Origin: DATJMJ01 sp035503915
Lineage (GTDB): Bacteria > Actinomycetota > Acidimicrobiia > Acidimicrobiales > Palsa-688
NCBI GenBank assembly: GCA_035503915.1
Contig: DATJSU010000022.1
Location: forward strand, 62,001-126,000
Length of the DNA: 64,000 nt
Reading direction: 5' to 3'
This document shows positions 35,491-44,847 of the stretch, piece by piece; position 1 is the stretch's first letter; every line of letters starts with the position of its first letter. Both the position numbers and the translations under genes were made by a program. The notes beneath the pieces are model-generated. The model made no database searches. It saw only the letters and a program-made list of their open reading frames with translations, and was not told the DNA's origin.

Positions 35491-35891
35491 TCCACCAGGC
35501 TAGTCCAACGGCGCGTTGGGGATTATTTGATGAGCGGGCGCCAGCCACGAGGTGGGAGCTGGCGGCTTTTCGCCCCCACCGCCCCCGACAGCGTCATCGA
35601 CCAGCACGACAACCGCTCCGACAGGCACGACGACCTCTGCCCCCGCGACGACAACAACGCGGCCAACCACCACGACAACCAGGCGTTCGACCACGACAAC
35701 GCGGCCAACTACCACCACTGCTCAGACGACGACTACCGACCCGACCACGACAACGGCGGGGTCGACGACGACAGTGACAACCGCGATCCTCGGGATCACG
35801 TTGCCTTCGCTGCCGCTAGGGCTCGTACGCAGGGTGCCGCAATACTGAGCCCACGTGGGGTCTCCGCCCTTTTGCGCCCTCTCCGTGCTCG
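35491..35891. other. Upstream region of dppDF and Thr-codon repeat region
   Basis: About 400 bp between two minus-strand genes, with no confidently coding gene. Most of it (about 35590-35780) is a degenerate array of ACNACC-type triplets, described separately. The remaining 60 bp near the dppDF start show no clear promoter. Confidence 0.4.
35552..35848 (+). pseudogene. Thr-rich repeat ORF, possibly a fragment of a secreted protein
   Basis: The plus-strand frame from GTG 35552 would give 98 residues: Pro run, then TTTTRPTTTTTRRSTTTT-type repeats, then a hydrophobic AILGITLPSLPLGLV stretch and a stop. Such Thr/Pro linkers are common between domains of actinobacterial secreted proteins, which suggests this is the middle of a former larger gene. 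No signal peptide, domain or LPXTG-like sorting motif is present, and a TGA lies 18 bp upstream in frame. The complementary frames are also open simply because the DNA is repetitive (poly-Val on the minus strand). I consider it a remnant or non-coding repeat more likely than a working gene. Confidence 0.35.
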
Positions 35892-38054
35892 CTAGCGCCC
35901 AGAGCTCGCCGGGGACCATCGCCACGGGCCCCGCCGGCCGATAATGGCCAGGCTGATCAAGGTCAATATGGATGCCGCCCAAAGCTCGGGGTACCACCCG
36001 AAGCCTTCGTAGCGCAGCACCAGTTCGTGGAGCCCGGGGCTCAAGCTGACACCCACGAGAGCCGGCGCGAGCATTTCGGTGGCCGCGGGGCGCCCGTCGA
36101 CCCAGGCATGCCAGCCAGGGTCGAAGGCGACCGAAAAGAGAAGCGCGCTTGGGGACTTAACGTCGACGCGCGCATCAATCTTGCCATCGGCCAGGTCCGC
36201 GCTGACACTGAGGACGCTGCCCAACTGAGCCTGCTTCGCCGTCGCGCCCTGCGCCGGGAAAACCGAGATGTGGCTTGTCACCCCGGGCCACCGGACCGCC
36301 CAGTCCTCCCCGGGCCCGATGGTATCGAGGAGCACGATGGACTCGGTGCCGATGTCGGCTCGGTTGGCGGGAACTTCGGCCGTAACGCGCACAAGTTCCG
36401 CGTAGGCGCTGGCTTGGGGCCCGTTCGCTTGCTCGATTTGCCAGAGCGAGTATGGCCCCTCCGCCATGATCTCCTTCGCCGGCACCGGCGCGCTCAAGCC
36501 CGAGGGCAAAAGGATGTAGCTGATGCCGAACAACGAGTAGTCGGCGGGGTTGCTGTCGTCGAAGTTCGGCTCTGCACCAAGCATCAAGGAAGTGGTTGGG
36601 ACTATGTAGGTCGACTCTTCCACGTCCTGGTCCAATAGGTACTTGTACACAGGCACATAGCCGACATCGAACTTCTGTCCCCAGTTGCTCGACTGCCCGG
36701 CATAAACACGGCCGTTCGGGTGGGTTTCCAGATAGCCGATGATCGGTGCCAAGAGCGCGCCATCGGAGGAGTCCGCGAGGCGCTGCGTGTGGATAGTCGA
36801 GGCGTCGCTGCGGTCGTAATGGTAAATCTGGCTGACAGCCGGGTAGCACCAAGCCGCTATTGCGGTCACGTACCCCGCCAGCGCCCCCCGCAGGACACCT
36901 AAGCCTGCCATTTTGGAGACGAAGCGCCACCAAAATGTCCATGCGGTCACTACGCCGGTGCCCGCAAGATATATCCCCGCAAGCTGAGTGCCCATGCTGA
37001 AGCGGCGAAAGTACAGGTCCGCGTGCGCTGGCACAACGTCGATCAGCGGGCCCCATGTGGTCCCGCCGAAGGACAAGAGCAGAGAGCCAACAAAGAGGGC
37101 GATCAAACCACGCCCAAGAGGGGCACGGTGCCAGCTCGCGAGCGCGGCGATTATGCCCACGAGCACGAGCACGCTCAGGACCGCAAGGGACCGGCGGGCG
37201 TCGAAGATCTCGCCTTTGAACAGCCATTTGAGCTCCTGGGTGGCGCCATAGCCGCGCACGTACGGGGTTTCGGCAAGTACCTCGTTGATGGCCGACCATT
37301 TCGCAAAGGCCATGAGCGGGAGGATCACCCATATGGCAGAAGCAAGCGACCCCCCCAAAACGACTGCGGCTCGTGAGAGGCGCTTCTTCCAAGGTCCCGC
37401 AGCAACGAGCGCGAGGACCATGATCCCAAAGAAAGCCAAGTAGCCACAGAGAAAGTGAAAAGCGAAGGTGAGCCCAGTCGTCAACGCGGCCAGCCAAATG
37501 AAGCGGCTGTCCTCGAGGGCCCTCCAGGTGCAAGCCCACGCGTACGGCAGTAACCACATGCCGAACAGCTGAGCCCAGACCTCTGCACCGCCGATCCAGG
37601 AGTAAGCGCCTCTCTCGAAGGCGATCCCCGTGTAGCTAACAACAAAAGGTGAGATAGCGGCGGCGACCATCGACGCCGGACGGGCAACCCTGAAGATCCG
37701 TGCGGACGAGTACACAACGTAGGGCCAGAAGCTCACCAAGAGATAAACGGCCCAACGGAAAGCAGTACCGGCTCCCACTATGGTGCCGGCGAGGCCTGTG
37801 AGCACCGCGCCCAAGCTCTGGTAATGCAGGAACTGAGCTGAGCCGAGCCCGAGATAAGGGAACCAAGCCGTAAGAGGTAATCTCCCGTGAGAGATGGCGT
37901 GGGTGGCAAACTGGACCATCTTCAGGTGAACGGGCGCGTCGTAAAGGTAAGAGACAGGCAGCGTCTCTGTGCGGAAGCTCCAGAGGTTAAAGCCCACGAC
38001 GAGCGACACCACGACCAGGTAGGGCCGGCGGAGCAGCCTGGTCCCCGTTGGCAT
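35892..38054 (-). CDS. Large polytopic membrane protein, YfhO/GT-C-like
   Basis: A 720-residue membrane protein with about eleven predicted helices in the first 450 residues, a long extracytoplasmic domain (about 460-690) and a final helix near the C-terminus (ELWAASILTLISLAIIGRR). The acidic SYLYDAPVHLKMVQFA after helix 1, the internal YFRRFSMGTQLAGIYLAGTG and the late LLFSVAFDPGWHAWVDGRPA followed by PGLHELVLRYEGFGWYPE are characteristic of YfhO-like GT-C fold proteins, linked to lipid-carried sugar transfer. The donor is unknown. I chose ATG 38054, giving a good membrane N-terminus and lying 8 nt after TAAAGT; an upstream ATG (38096) is also possible. Confidence 0.72.
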   Translation of the reverse strand: MPTGTRLLRRPYLVVVSLVVGFNLWSFRTETLPVSYLYDAPVHLKMVQFATHAISHGRLPLTAWFPYLGLGSAQFLHYQSLGAVLTGLAGTIVGAGTAFRWAVYLLVSFWPYVVYSSARIFRVARPASMVAAAISPFVVSYTGIAFERGAYSWIGGAEVWAQLFGMWLLPYAWACTWRALEDSRFIWLAALTTGLTFAFHFLCGYLAFFGIMVLALVAAGPWKKRLSRAAVVLGGSLASAIWVILPLMAFAKWSAINEVLAETPYVRGYGATQELKWLFKGEIFDARRSLAVLSVLVLVGIIAALASWHRAPLGRGLIALFVGSLLLSFGGTTWGPLIDVVPAHADLYFRRFSMGTQLAGIYLAGTGVVTAWTFWWRFVSKMAGLGVLRGALAGYVTAIAAWCYPAVSQIYHYDRSDASTIHTQRLADSSDGALLAPIIGYLETHPNGRVYAGQSSNWGQKFDVGYVPVYKYLLDQDVEESTYIVPTTSLMLGAEPNFDDSNPADYSLFGISYILLPSGLSAPVPAKEIMAEGPYSLWQIEQANGPQASAYAELVRVTAEVPANRADIGTESIVLLDTIGPGEDWAVRWPGVTSHISVFPAQGATAKQAQLGSVLSVSADLADGKIDARVDVKSPSALLFSVAFDPGWHAWVDGRPAATEMLAPALVGVSLSPGLHELVLRYEGFGWYPELWAASILTLISLAIIGRRGPWRWSPASSGR

Positions 38055-38183
38055 GCTGCGACACTTTATGGCTGCGCGCTCGACCCCGCCATTCATCTCC
38101 GCGATGGCGCCGGAGGTCCTACACCGAAGGTGCGAAGCGTCTCCACGGACAGCGCGGAGGAGCGCGGGCTGCCCCGGGCGCGC

Positions 38184-41100
38184 TTAGCCTGCTCCGGCTG
38201 ACGCTAAGTCTCTGAGGCCCGGTGCGCTGGGGCCCGGTGCGCTGGGGCCGGGTGCGCTGAGGCCGGGTGCGCTGAGGAGAGCACCCAAGCGCGATGCCGG
38301 GAGCGGGGGGCAAAAGAGGTAGCCCTGTCCCCACGAGCAGCCGACATCGGCAAGCCATTGTCGCTGCTGTGGGGTTTCGATGCCCTCGGCAATTACTCTC
38401 ACGCCCAAATTGTTGCCCAGCTGGACAATGGTGCGGACAAGTTCCCCGGTGCGCTCGTCACAGCCGAGCCCTGCCACAAAGCTTTGGTCGATCTTGAGTG
38501 CGTCGATGGAGAGCCTCTGGAGCGCGTGCAGGGATGAGTACCCCGTACCAAAGTCGTCCACATAAACCTCGAGGCCCCGGGAGTGGAGCTCGTCGAGCAT
38601 TGCGGTCGCCCTTTCCAGGTTGTCAATGATCACGCCCTCGGTTATCTCGAAAGAGACCTGTTGTGGGTCGGTGCCCGTCCTCGCCAGCACAGCGTCGAGG
38701 TGCTCCAAGAGGTCCGGGCCCCAAAACTCGCGGTTCGACAAGTTCAGGCTGACGCGGAGGGTTGGGCACGTGATGCCCGAAGATGCCCACCGGCTCAACT
38801 GGTCACAAGCTTCGCTCATCACCCAGCGGCCCAGTGGCACGATGAGCCCGGAGTCCTCGGCCACCGCCAGGAACTCGCTCGGCCTGAGGAGCCCCCGCTC
38901 GGGGTGTAGCCAACGCACGAGTGCTTCGACTGCAAGGGGCCGAGACGAAGCGAGGTCCACGATCGGCTGGTAGTGCAGCTCCATCTGGGTTGGTGCCAGA
39001 GCGCGGGGCGCGATAGCCTTACGCAGCTCCGACTCGGTCTCCAAGCGCGACAAAGCCGTGGCGCGCATGGAGGAATCGAAGATCGCAAACGTGTCGCGTC
39101 CTTTGGACTTTGCCCTGTACATTGCAATGTCGGCGTCGCGTAGGACGTCTTCGGGCCGCTTGTAGCCATTGGCGCTTGTCGCAACTCCCACGCTGGCAGA
39201 CACGACGATGTCGTGGCCATCCAAGTCGTAGGGCTTGGCTAGGTGCGCGAGCAGGCGTTTCACGACCGTTTGGATCGTGTCGACGTCGGCGATGTCGACC
39301 AGGAGCACCGCAAATTCGTCCCCGCCAAAGCGCGCCGCGGTGTCGCACTCACGCAGCTCGGAGCGGATGCGTTTGGCAACACGTACGAGCAGCCTGTCAC
39401 CCATGTTGTGGCCGAGGCTGTCGTTGAGGACCTTGAAGCCGTCGAGGTCGAGCCAGAGCACCGTGTAGCACTTGCTCGGGCAGCGTCGCTGCGCCGACAG
39501 AGCGTGGGAGAGCCGGTCCAAGAACAGCACCCGGTTAGGCAAACCGGTGAGGGCGTCGTAAAGAGCTTGGTGCCTTAGGCGCTCTTCCAGCACCCGCTGC
39601 CCGGTGATGTCGGTTACCGAGCTCACGATGCGAGTTGCCGTGCGCCCCATGCCGGGAACCGCCACGCAGCGCGAAAGAGCCCATATGTACTGACCCTTCT
39701 TGGTTTGCAGTCGGTGCTCGAGGAGGACCGAGCCACAGGTGCCAACCTTGAGAGAGCCGAGCTCGGCGAGGAGGTGCCCACGGTCCTCGGGGTGGGCCCG
39801 GTCGAACCATTCGCCCGGAGCCGAGCCCACCTCCTCGGTCCGGTAGCCGAGCATCTCGCACCAGCGCGGCGAATAATAAACCGCACCGGTCGAGAGGTCC
39901 CAGTCGATGAGGCCTTCGTTGGCGGCGAGAGCGGCCAAGGCATAGCGCTCTTCGCTCTCGCGGACGGCTTGGGCCATCTCTCGCTCCCGGCGATAGCTGA
40001 GAGCGAGCTGCTCGCCTCGTTCGTGCAGTTCGCGGCTACGTTCGCGGAGCGAGGCGAGCGCGGCCTCGTAGTCGAGTGCCTCGGCGAGGAGCGCGTCCCA
40101 TTCGAAGTAGGTGTCCGCGCCAAGGAAACCCGAGGTGGGGGGCACCGCCAGGGCCAGGGCTCCCCAGTCGCGCTCCTGGCTCTTGATCGGGACGACCAGG
40201 ACGATGTCGTGGCCGCGCGCAGCTTGGAGGACTTCGGTTGGAGGGAACTCCTCGGCTTGGAACGGGCCCGGCGACCTGAGCGCTGCGTCGCCGCCCACGC
40301 TGTAGGTCCCGACGATGTTGAGCTTGCTCTCTCCCTCGCCCCAAAGGGCCAAGACACCTGTCGAGGCTTTCGTCTTGGCCAACCAAGCAAGGTTTCGCGG
40401 GTCTGACTCGTGGCTGCGGAGCAGCTCCAAACTGACTTCGTGCTCCTCGTGGACCGTCCTTCGCAGCTCGTAGTACGCCTCGTCCCGCTCGAGGATGGCG
40501 GTTTTGGCGAGCCCGAGGTGGACTTCGCTCAGGCAGCCGTTGAGCCGGCTCGTCAGGCTCGACGAGGCCGTGCCCTGAGAGCGCGCCTCTGCCAGCAACT
40601 CGGCGGCGACCTCTTGCGCGTAGCGCAGCACAACGTCCGATATTTCCTGGTAGGGAGCGAGCGAGGAGAGCTCGGAACAAGCGGCGCTCAGCTCAGCCCC
40701 CTCCTGTGCGCCCAGGTCGTCCGTGCTCGCCCGCCGGAGCGTGGAAGCAATAAACCCCGCCAGCAGGCCGGCGCGGCCCCCAGAGCCGCTCGGCCCAGCT
40801 TCTCGCTCGACCACGAGCTTGTCAATCGCCCCGCGGAACCGCCGCTCGGCTGCGCCCCTGGGTGCCGGGCCGGCAGGTGCCACACCCGGGCGGCTTACGC
40901 AGCCACAGCTTTCTCTCGCGACGAAGGGCCCCCGTACGACGTAAGGGCGTGCTTCAACTGCCTCGCCGGCGGTCATCTGCAGGAGAAGCGTGGCGGCTAA
41001 GCAGCCCATTTCTTCGACGTCCTGCGAACAACTCGACAGCGCTGGAGAAAGACCACCTCGCGCGGGCATATTGTCGAACCCGACAATTGCCTGGTCTCTC

Positions 41101-41714
41101 GGCAGCAAGTACCCGGATGCCCGCAGGACCTCCATTATCCCAAGAGCGTGCAGGTCGCAGTCAACGACCGCCGCCGTCGAGGGCAGCCCCGCGGCAACCA
41201 TCTTCTCACCGAGGTCGCGCCCGACGAACTCGTGCCGGAGGCGGCTCTCGTAGCGGAGGCCAGGGCGAGGTTCGATCCCCCGAGCACGGAGCGCAGCACA
41301 GAAGGCCTTGTACCTATCGCGCGAGTAAAACTTGGGGCCTCCAGCGAAGGCGATCACAGTGTGCCCGTGGTCGACGAGGTGGTCAACCGCCTGGGTGACG
41401 CCGCCAATGTCGTCGGGGATCACGGCCGGGCAGGGAAAGTCGGGCTGGTAGGCGAGCGCGACCACGGGCTTACCCGCTTCTGCGAGGGCTTTGAGGTAGC
41501 TCTCGGGTACGGCGTCAGGGCGGACTAAGAAGCCTTGGGCCCGCCCCCAGCCGACGCGGGGGAGCTCGCGCCGCCCGAAGCGGTACGTCCCGGTGGAGAC
41601 GACCAACAATTTGCCGCCAGCAGCGGCCACCTTCCGCTGGGCGCCAGCGACGACCAGGCCGTGGTACCACCCTGTCATGTCCGGGGACAAGATGCCGATC
41701 GTCGGACCGTCCAC
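38184..41714 (-). CDS. LacI-type sensor, PAS, GGDEF and EAL hybrid c-di-GMP enzyme
   Basis: A 1176-residue protein. Residues 1-270 form a LacI/GalR-type sugar-binding fold without the DNA-binding helix-turn-helix (GILSPDMTGWYHGLVVAGAQ, DHLVDHGHTVIAFAGGP, QAIVGFDNMP). A GAF-like region follows, then a PAS domain (about 600-720; NEGLIDWDLSTGAVYYSP), GGDEF (about 730-890) with RFGGDEFAVLL and a feedback RECD site, and EAL (about 905-1150) with VEALVRWLHP, SFEITEGVI, VDDFGTGYSS and KIDQSFV. Both enzyme halves keep catalytic residues, so it could make and destroy c-di-GMP in response to a small molecule. It ends in SAPG repeats. AAGGAG lies 8 nt before GTG 41714. No membrane segment is seen, so sensing should be cytoplasmic. 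Confidence 0.87.
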   Translation of the reverse strand: MDGPTIGILSPDMTGWYHGLVVAGAQRKVAAAGGKLLVVSTGTYRFGRRELPRVGWGRAQGFLVRPDAVPESYLKALAEAGKPVVALAYQPDFPCPAVIPDDIGGVTQAVDHLVDHGHTVIAFAGGPKFYSRDRYKAFCAALRARGIEPRPGLRYESRLRHEFVGRDLGEKMVAAGLPSTAAVVDCDLHALGIMEVLRASGYLLPRDQAIVGFDNMPARGGLSPALSSCSQDVEEMGCLAATLLLQMTAGEAVEARPYVVRGPFVARESCGCVSRPGVAPAGPAPRGAAERRFRGAIDKLVVEREAGPSGSGGRAGLLAGFIASTLRRASTDDLGAQEGAELSAACSELSSLAPYQEISDVVLRYAQEVAAELLAEARSQGTASSSLTSRLNGCLSEVHLGLAKTAILERDEAYYELRRTVHEEHEVSLELLRSHESDPRNLAWLAKTKASTGVLALWGEGESKLNIVGTYSVGGDAALRSPGPFQAEEFPPTEVLQAARGHDIVLVVPIKSQERDWGALALAVPPTSGFLGADTYFEWDALLAEALDYEAALASLRERSRELHERGEQLALSYRREREMAQAVRESEERYALAALAANEGLIDWDLSTGAVYYSPRWCEMLGYRTEEVGSAPGEWFDRAHPEDRGHLLAELGSLKVGTCGSVLLEHRLQTKKGQYIWALSRCVAVPGMGRTATRIVSSVTDITGQRVLEERLRHQALYDALTGLPNRVLFLDRLSHALSAQRRCPSKCYTVLWLDLDGFKVLNDSLGHNMGDRLLVRVAKRIRSELRECDTAARFGGDEFAVLLVDIADVDTIQTVVKRLLAHLAKPYDLDGHDIVVSASVGVATSANGYKRPEDVLRDADIAMYRAKSKGRDTFAIFDSSMRATALSRLETESELRKAIAPRALAPTQMELHYQPIVDLASSRPLAVEALVRWLHPERGLLRPSEFLAVAEDSGLIVPLGRWVMSEACDQLSRWASSGITCPTLRVSLNLSNREFWGPDLLEHLDAVLARTGTDPQQVSFEITEGVIIDNLERATAMLDELHSRGLEVYVDDFGTGYSSLHALQRLSIDALKIDQSFVAGLGCDERTGELVRTIVQLGNNLGVRVIAEGIETPQQRQWLADVGCSWGQGYLFCPPLPASRLGALLSAPGLSAPGPSAPGPSAPGLRDLASAGAG
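38216..38275. repeat. Four 15-bp tandem repeats at the 3' end of the LacI-GGDEF-EAL gene
   Basis: The unit ggcccggtgcgctgg (with minor changes) occurs at 38216-38230, 38231-38245, 38246-38260 and 38261-38275. On the minus strand it encodes LSAPG/PSAPG repeats in the disordered tail after the EAL domain. Confidence 0.9.
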
Positions 41715-41850
41715 AGGGCCCACTCCTTACGCGCGGCTGGGCAACGATGTCTTGTTGGTTATTTCATCGTCGCGCTGCGAGCGCGCCTAAACAATTCGTA
41801 CGACCACTCAACGTGAGATTGTGACCGACTTTGTGATAGAGAGGAAAAGA

Positions 41851-41881
41851 GGAGGGGGCGGGCCTTGGGCCCGCCCCCTCC
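41851..41881 (-). terminator. Rho-independent terminator of the acsA-satP operon
   Basis: A perfect 14-bp inverted repeat (GGAGGGGGCGGGCC / GGCCCGCCCCCTCC) around the loop TTG. Read on the minus strand it follows the SatP stop by about 45 bp and is followed by TCTTTTCC, a short T-tract. It separates the acetate operon from the c-di-GMP gene and is the strongest terminator in the window. Confidence 0.85.
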
Positions 41882-41926
41882 CACAAGGGCCTTGTCAGCC
41901 CGGGCTAACGCCCCGGCTCGGCAGGC

Positions 41927-42604
41927 TTACACCTGCGGCAGCGGCTGGCCCAGTCTCGGCCTGGAGGTCAAGTTGCCCGTTGAGCTCCGCCAGAACGGCG
42001 TCCCAACCGGCAGCACAGGGTGGTCGCTCATGCTGTTGATAACGCCCGCGGCCGAGGTGTACCAGGCGATAGCTGCGGTGAGCACGCCAAAGTACCCACC
42101 GACGTGAAGTATGTCCGTCCCAGCGATATGGCCTGAGGCGGCAAGGAAGTTGCCGATGAACAGGAGGATCTCCGTCGCTTCGAGGACGAAGAACACCGCG
42201 AAGACGGCCTTGTTGACCCTGGTTGCCCACAACATCATGTAGGTGTTGAATATCGCGAAGCTGACGAGGAACCACCCGCCAGCGTTGTCGATGTTGACGG
42301 TGCTCGGGACGGCGCCTGCGAGGACCATGATAACGAAGGTCGCATAGCCTGCCCAGAAGGCCCCGTAAGTGCAAAAAGCCGTCGCACCAAAGGTGTTCTT
42401 GTTGCGGAACTCCATAACGCCCGCGACGAACTGGGCGGCGCCCCCGTAAAAGAGAGCCAGGCCAACCCAGACCAGGTCTGGGGCCCAGTTGGCGTTATGG
42501 ACTGAAAGGATAAACGTAGTAAGGGCGAAGCCAGCCAGCCCCAGCGGTGCAGGGTCTGCGACCACAGTGGTCTGGGGGGGAAGTGCTGCTTGTTCTTCTG
42601 GCAT
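41927..42604 (-). CDS. satP: Acetate/succinate transporter, GPR1/FUN34/SatP family
   Basis: A 225-residue membrane protein with six helices. Family signatures: ADPAPLGLAGFALTTFILS at the N-terminus (NPAPLGL motif, here with Asp), FYGGAAQFVAGVMEF in helix 2, and FWAGYATF. These proteins take up acetate or succinate with protons. It follows acsA on the same strand after 46 bp, so uptake and activation of acetate are co-expressed. ATG 42604 has AAGGAGG a few nt upstream. The C-terminus beyond helix 6 (about 30 residues) is Pro/Arg-rich and variable. A strong terminator follows. Confidence 0.9.
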   Translation of the reverse strand: MPEEQAALPPQTTVVADPAPLGLAGFALTTFILSVHNANWAPDLVWVGLALFYGGAAQFVAGVMEFRNKNTFGATAFCTYGAFWAGYATFVIMVLAGAVPSTVNIDNAGGWFLVSFAIFNTYMMLWATRVNKAVFAVFFVLEATEILLFIGNFLAASGHIAGTDILHVGGYFGVLTAAIAWYTSAAGVINSMSDHPVLPVGTPFWRSSTGNLTSRPRLGQPLPQV

Positions 42605-42650
42605 GTTCCTCCTTAGTGGGTGCTACTGCTGTCCCTGTTTTGGTTTGTTG

Positions 42651-44771
42651 CTATTCAGCCCGGCCAAAGGACTGGATCTCGGCCAGTTCCTTTTCCGAGA
42701 GCGTGCGGGGGGCCTCCCCCCGGTCTGTCTTTGCCTTATAGACCTGCTTGCGGATCCCCTCGACGACGTCCGGGTTGGCGAGTGTCGTTATATCCCCGAC
42801 GTCGGCAAAATTGGAAATGCTCGCGATAACCCGGCGCATTATCTTGCCGGAGCGGGTCTTTGGCATGTCCGGCACGATCCAGACGTTTTTGGGCCTAGCG
42901 ACCTTGCCGATCTGAACTTCGATGGAGAGCTTTACCTTGTCCTCCAAGTCCTTGCTCGGCAACTGCCCGGGTTGGAGGGCGATGTACATTTCCACCACCC
43001 GCCCCCTCACCTCGTCCATAACTGGGACGGCTGCTGCTTCTGCGACTTCGGGGACCGTGAGCACGGCGGACTCGAGCTCCTTGGTGCCGAGGCGGTGGCC
43101 AGCCACGTTGATGACGTCGTCTATGCGCCCGAGGATGCGGTAGTAGCCGTCGGCCGCCTCCACCGCCCCGTCGCCGCACAAGAAGGGCCAGTCATGCCAG
43201 TCCTTGCTAGAGGGGTCGCGGTTGTAGCGGGCGTAGTACGTCTGCACAAAGCGCTCTGGCTGTCCCCAGACGCCTTGCATGATCCCCGGCCAGGGGTTTC
43301 GGATGCAGATGTTGCCAGCGCGTCCACTGCCGGCATCGACCACCTTGGCCTCGTCGTCATAGATCACGGGGAATATCCCTAGGGCCGCAGGCCCCGCGCT
43401 CCCCGGCTTCATGGGTTTGAGGGCGGGCAAGGTCGTGGCAAGGAAGCCCCCGGTCTCGGTCATCCACCAGGTGTCGACGATGGCTGCTTCGCCCTTGCCG
43501 ACGTGGTCGTAGTACCACCGCCAAACCTCGGGCTCGATTGGTTCGCCGACTGTGCACATCAGCTTGAAGTGGAAATTGTGCTTTGCTGGCTCGTCCGGGC
43601 CGAGCTTGCGGAGCATCCGTATCGTCGTTGGCGCGGTGTGGAAGACGTTGACCCCTAACCGCTCCGCTATCCTCCATGGCCGCCCAGGGTCGGGGTAAGC
43701 CGGCGCGCCCTCGTAAATGACGCTTGTCGTGCCGAGAGCGAGCGGCCCATAGACGATATAAGAGTGGCCTGTGATCCACCCGATATCGGCGAAGCACCAG
43801 TACGTGTCATCGGGGTGGACGTCCAAGAAGAACTTTGACGTCCCTGCGACATAGGACAAATAGCCGCCGGTCGAATGCTGAGCGCCCTTTGGGCGCCCAG
43901 TCGTACCGCTTGTGTACATGAGGAAAAGCGGTGCCTCGGCTGGCATCGAGACCGGCTCGACGACCTCGCCGAGATATGGCGCCATTACTTCGTCCACGAA
44001 ATAGTCGCGCCCTTCGACCATGGGGCTCTGGGATAGGTACTTACCCGGGTGGCGCCGCCAGACGAGCACCTTTTCTATCTTGACGCCCTGTTCCCTTGCG
44101 ACCTCGACTGCTTCATCCGCTTTGGCTTTGTGGTCGAGCAGCTTGCCATCCCGGTAGTAGGCGTCCATCGTTACCAGGACCCGGCTCCCCGAGTCCGCGA
44201 TCCGCCCTCCGCAAGCTGTTCCCGAGAACCCAGCGAAGACTTCCGAGTGGATCACCCCCAAGCGGGCACAGGCGAGCATGGACACGGGAAGGTCGGGGAG
44301 CATCGGCATGTGGAAAGTGACCCTGTCGCCGGTCACCAGGCCGCAAAAGCCCTTGAGCGTGGCGGCCAGTTCGTTGACGCGCCGGTAAAGCTCCCGGTAA
44401 GTGATCACCTGGGTTGCCTCTGCTTCTGGCTCGGGTACCCAGATCAGCGCCGCCTTGTTGGCCATTGTCTTTAGGTGCCGGTCGACACAGTTATAGCTGG
44501 CATTGAGGTGGCCCCCGACGAACCACTTCCAAAATGGCGGGTTGGTCGTATCGAGCGTGGTGTGCCAGTACTGGTCCCAGTCGAGCAGGTCGGCGTACTC
44601 GCGGAAGCACTCAGGGAAGTGCTCCTCGGAGAAACGCTCGTATATCTCCGGGCCCGAGGCATTGGCTTGAGCGATGAACGAGGTGGAAGGGTACAGGTAC
44701 CCTTCCTCACGCCAGTGCACTGCTATTTGGGCCTCGCTGATTGAGGCCCCTGTCTCCTCTACGTTTGTCAT
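42651..44771 (-). CDS. acsA: Acetyl-CoA synthetase
   Basis: A 706-residue AMP-forming acetyl-CoA synthetase converting acetate, ATP and CoA to acetyl-CoA. Motifs: P-loop YTSGTTGRPKGAQHSTGGYL (about residue 285), WWMTETGG (about 434), the hinge region DDVINVAGHRLGTKELE and the C-terminal catalytic Lys in PKTRSGKIMRR, which in relatives is controlled by acetylation. The length is slightly above the usual 650. First gene of the acsA-satP operon, with a GGGGGGGTGG ribosome site before ATG 44771. It allows growth on or scavenging of acetate. Confidence 0.94.
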   Translation of the reverse strand: MTNVEETGASISEAQIAVHWREEGYLYPSTSFIAQANASGPEIYERFSEEHFPECFREYADLLDWDQYWHTTLDTTNPPFWKWFVGGHLNASYNCVDRHLKTMANKAALIWVPEPEAEATQVITYRELYRRVNELAATLKGFCGLVTGDRVTFHMPMLPDLPVSMLACARLGVIHSEVFAGFSGTACGGRIADSGSRVLVTMDAYYRDGKLLDHKAKADEAVEVAREQGVKIEKVLVWRRHPGKYLSQSPMVEGRDYFVDEVMAPYLGEVVEPVSMPAEAPLFLMYTSGTTGRPKGAQHSTGGYLSYVAGTSKFFLDVHPDDTYWCFADIGWITGHSYIVYGPLALGTTSVIYEGAPAYPDPGRPWRIAERLGVNVFHTAPTTIRMLRKLGPDEPAKHNFHFKLMCTVGEPIEPEVWRWYYDHVGKGEAAIVDTWWMTETGGFLATTLPALKPMKPGSAGPAALGIFPVIYDDEAKVVDAGSGRAGNICIRNPWPGIMQGVWGQPERFVQTYYARYNRDPSSKDWHDWPFLCGDGAVEAADGYYRILGRIDDVINVAGHRLGTKELESAVLTVPEVAEAAAVPVMDEVRGRVVEMYIALQPGQLPSKDLEDKVKLSIEVQIGKVARPKNVWIVPDMPKTRSGKIMRRVIASISNFADVGDITTLANPDVVEGIRKQVYKAKTDRGEAPRTLSEKELAEIQSFGRAE

Positions 44772-44847
44772 GGACCACCCCCCCGGTTGGATGATGAGGA
44801 GCTGCGATGGTGATACTAGCCATCGCTACTACGCATAGGATGGCTCC

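Noticed and set aside
35500..35718. Poly-Val minus-strand ORF in the Thr repeat
   Set aside because: It is the complement of the repeat and has no domain or ribosome site.
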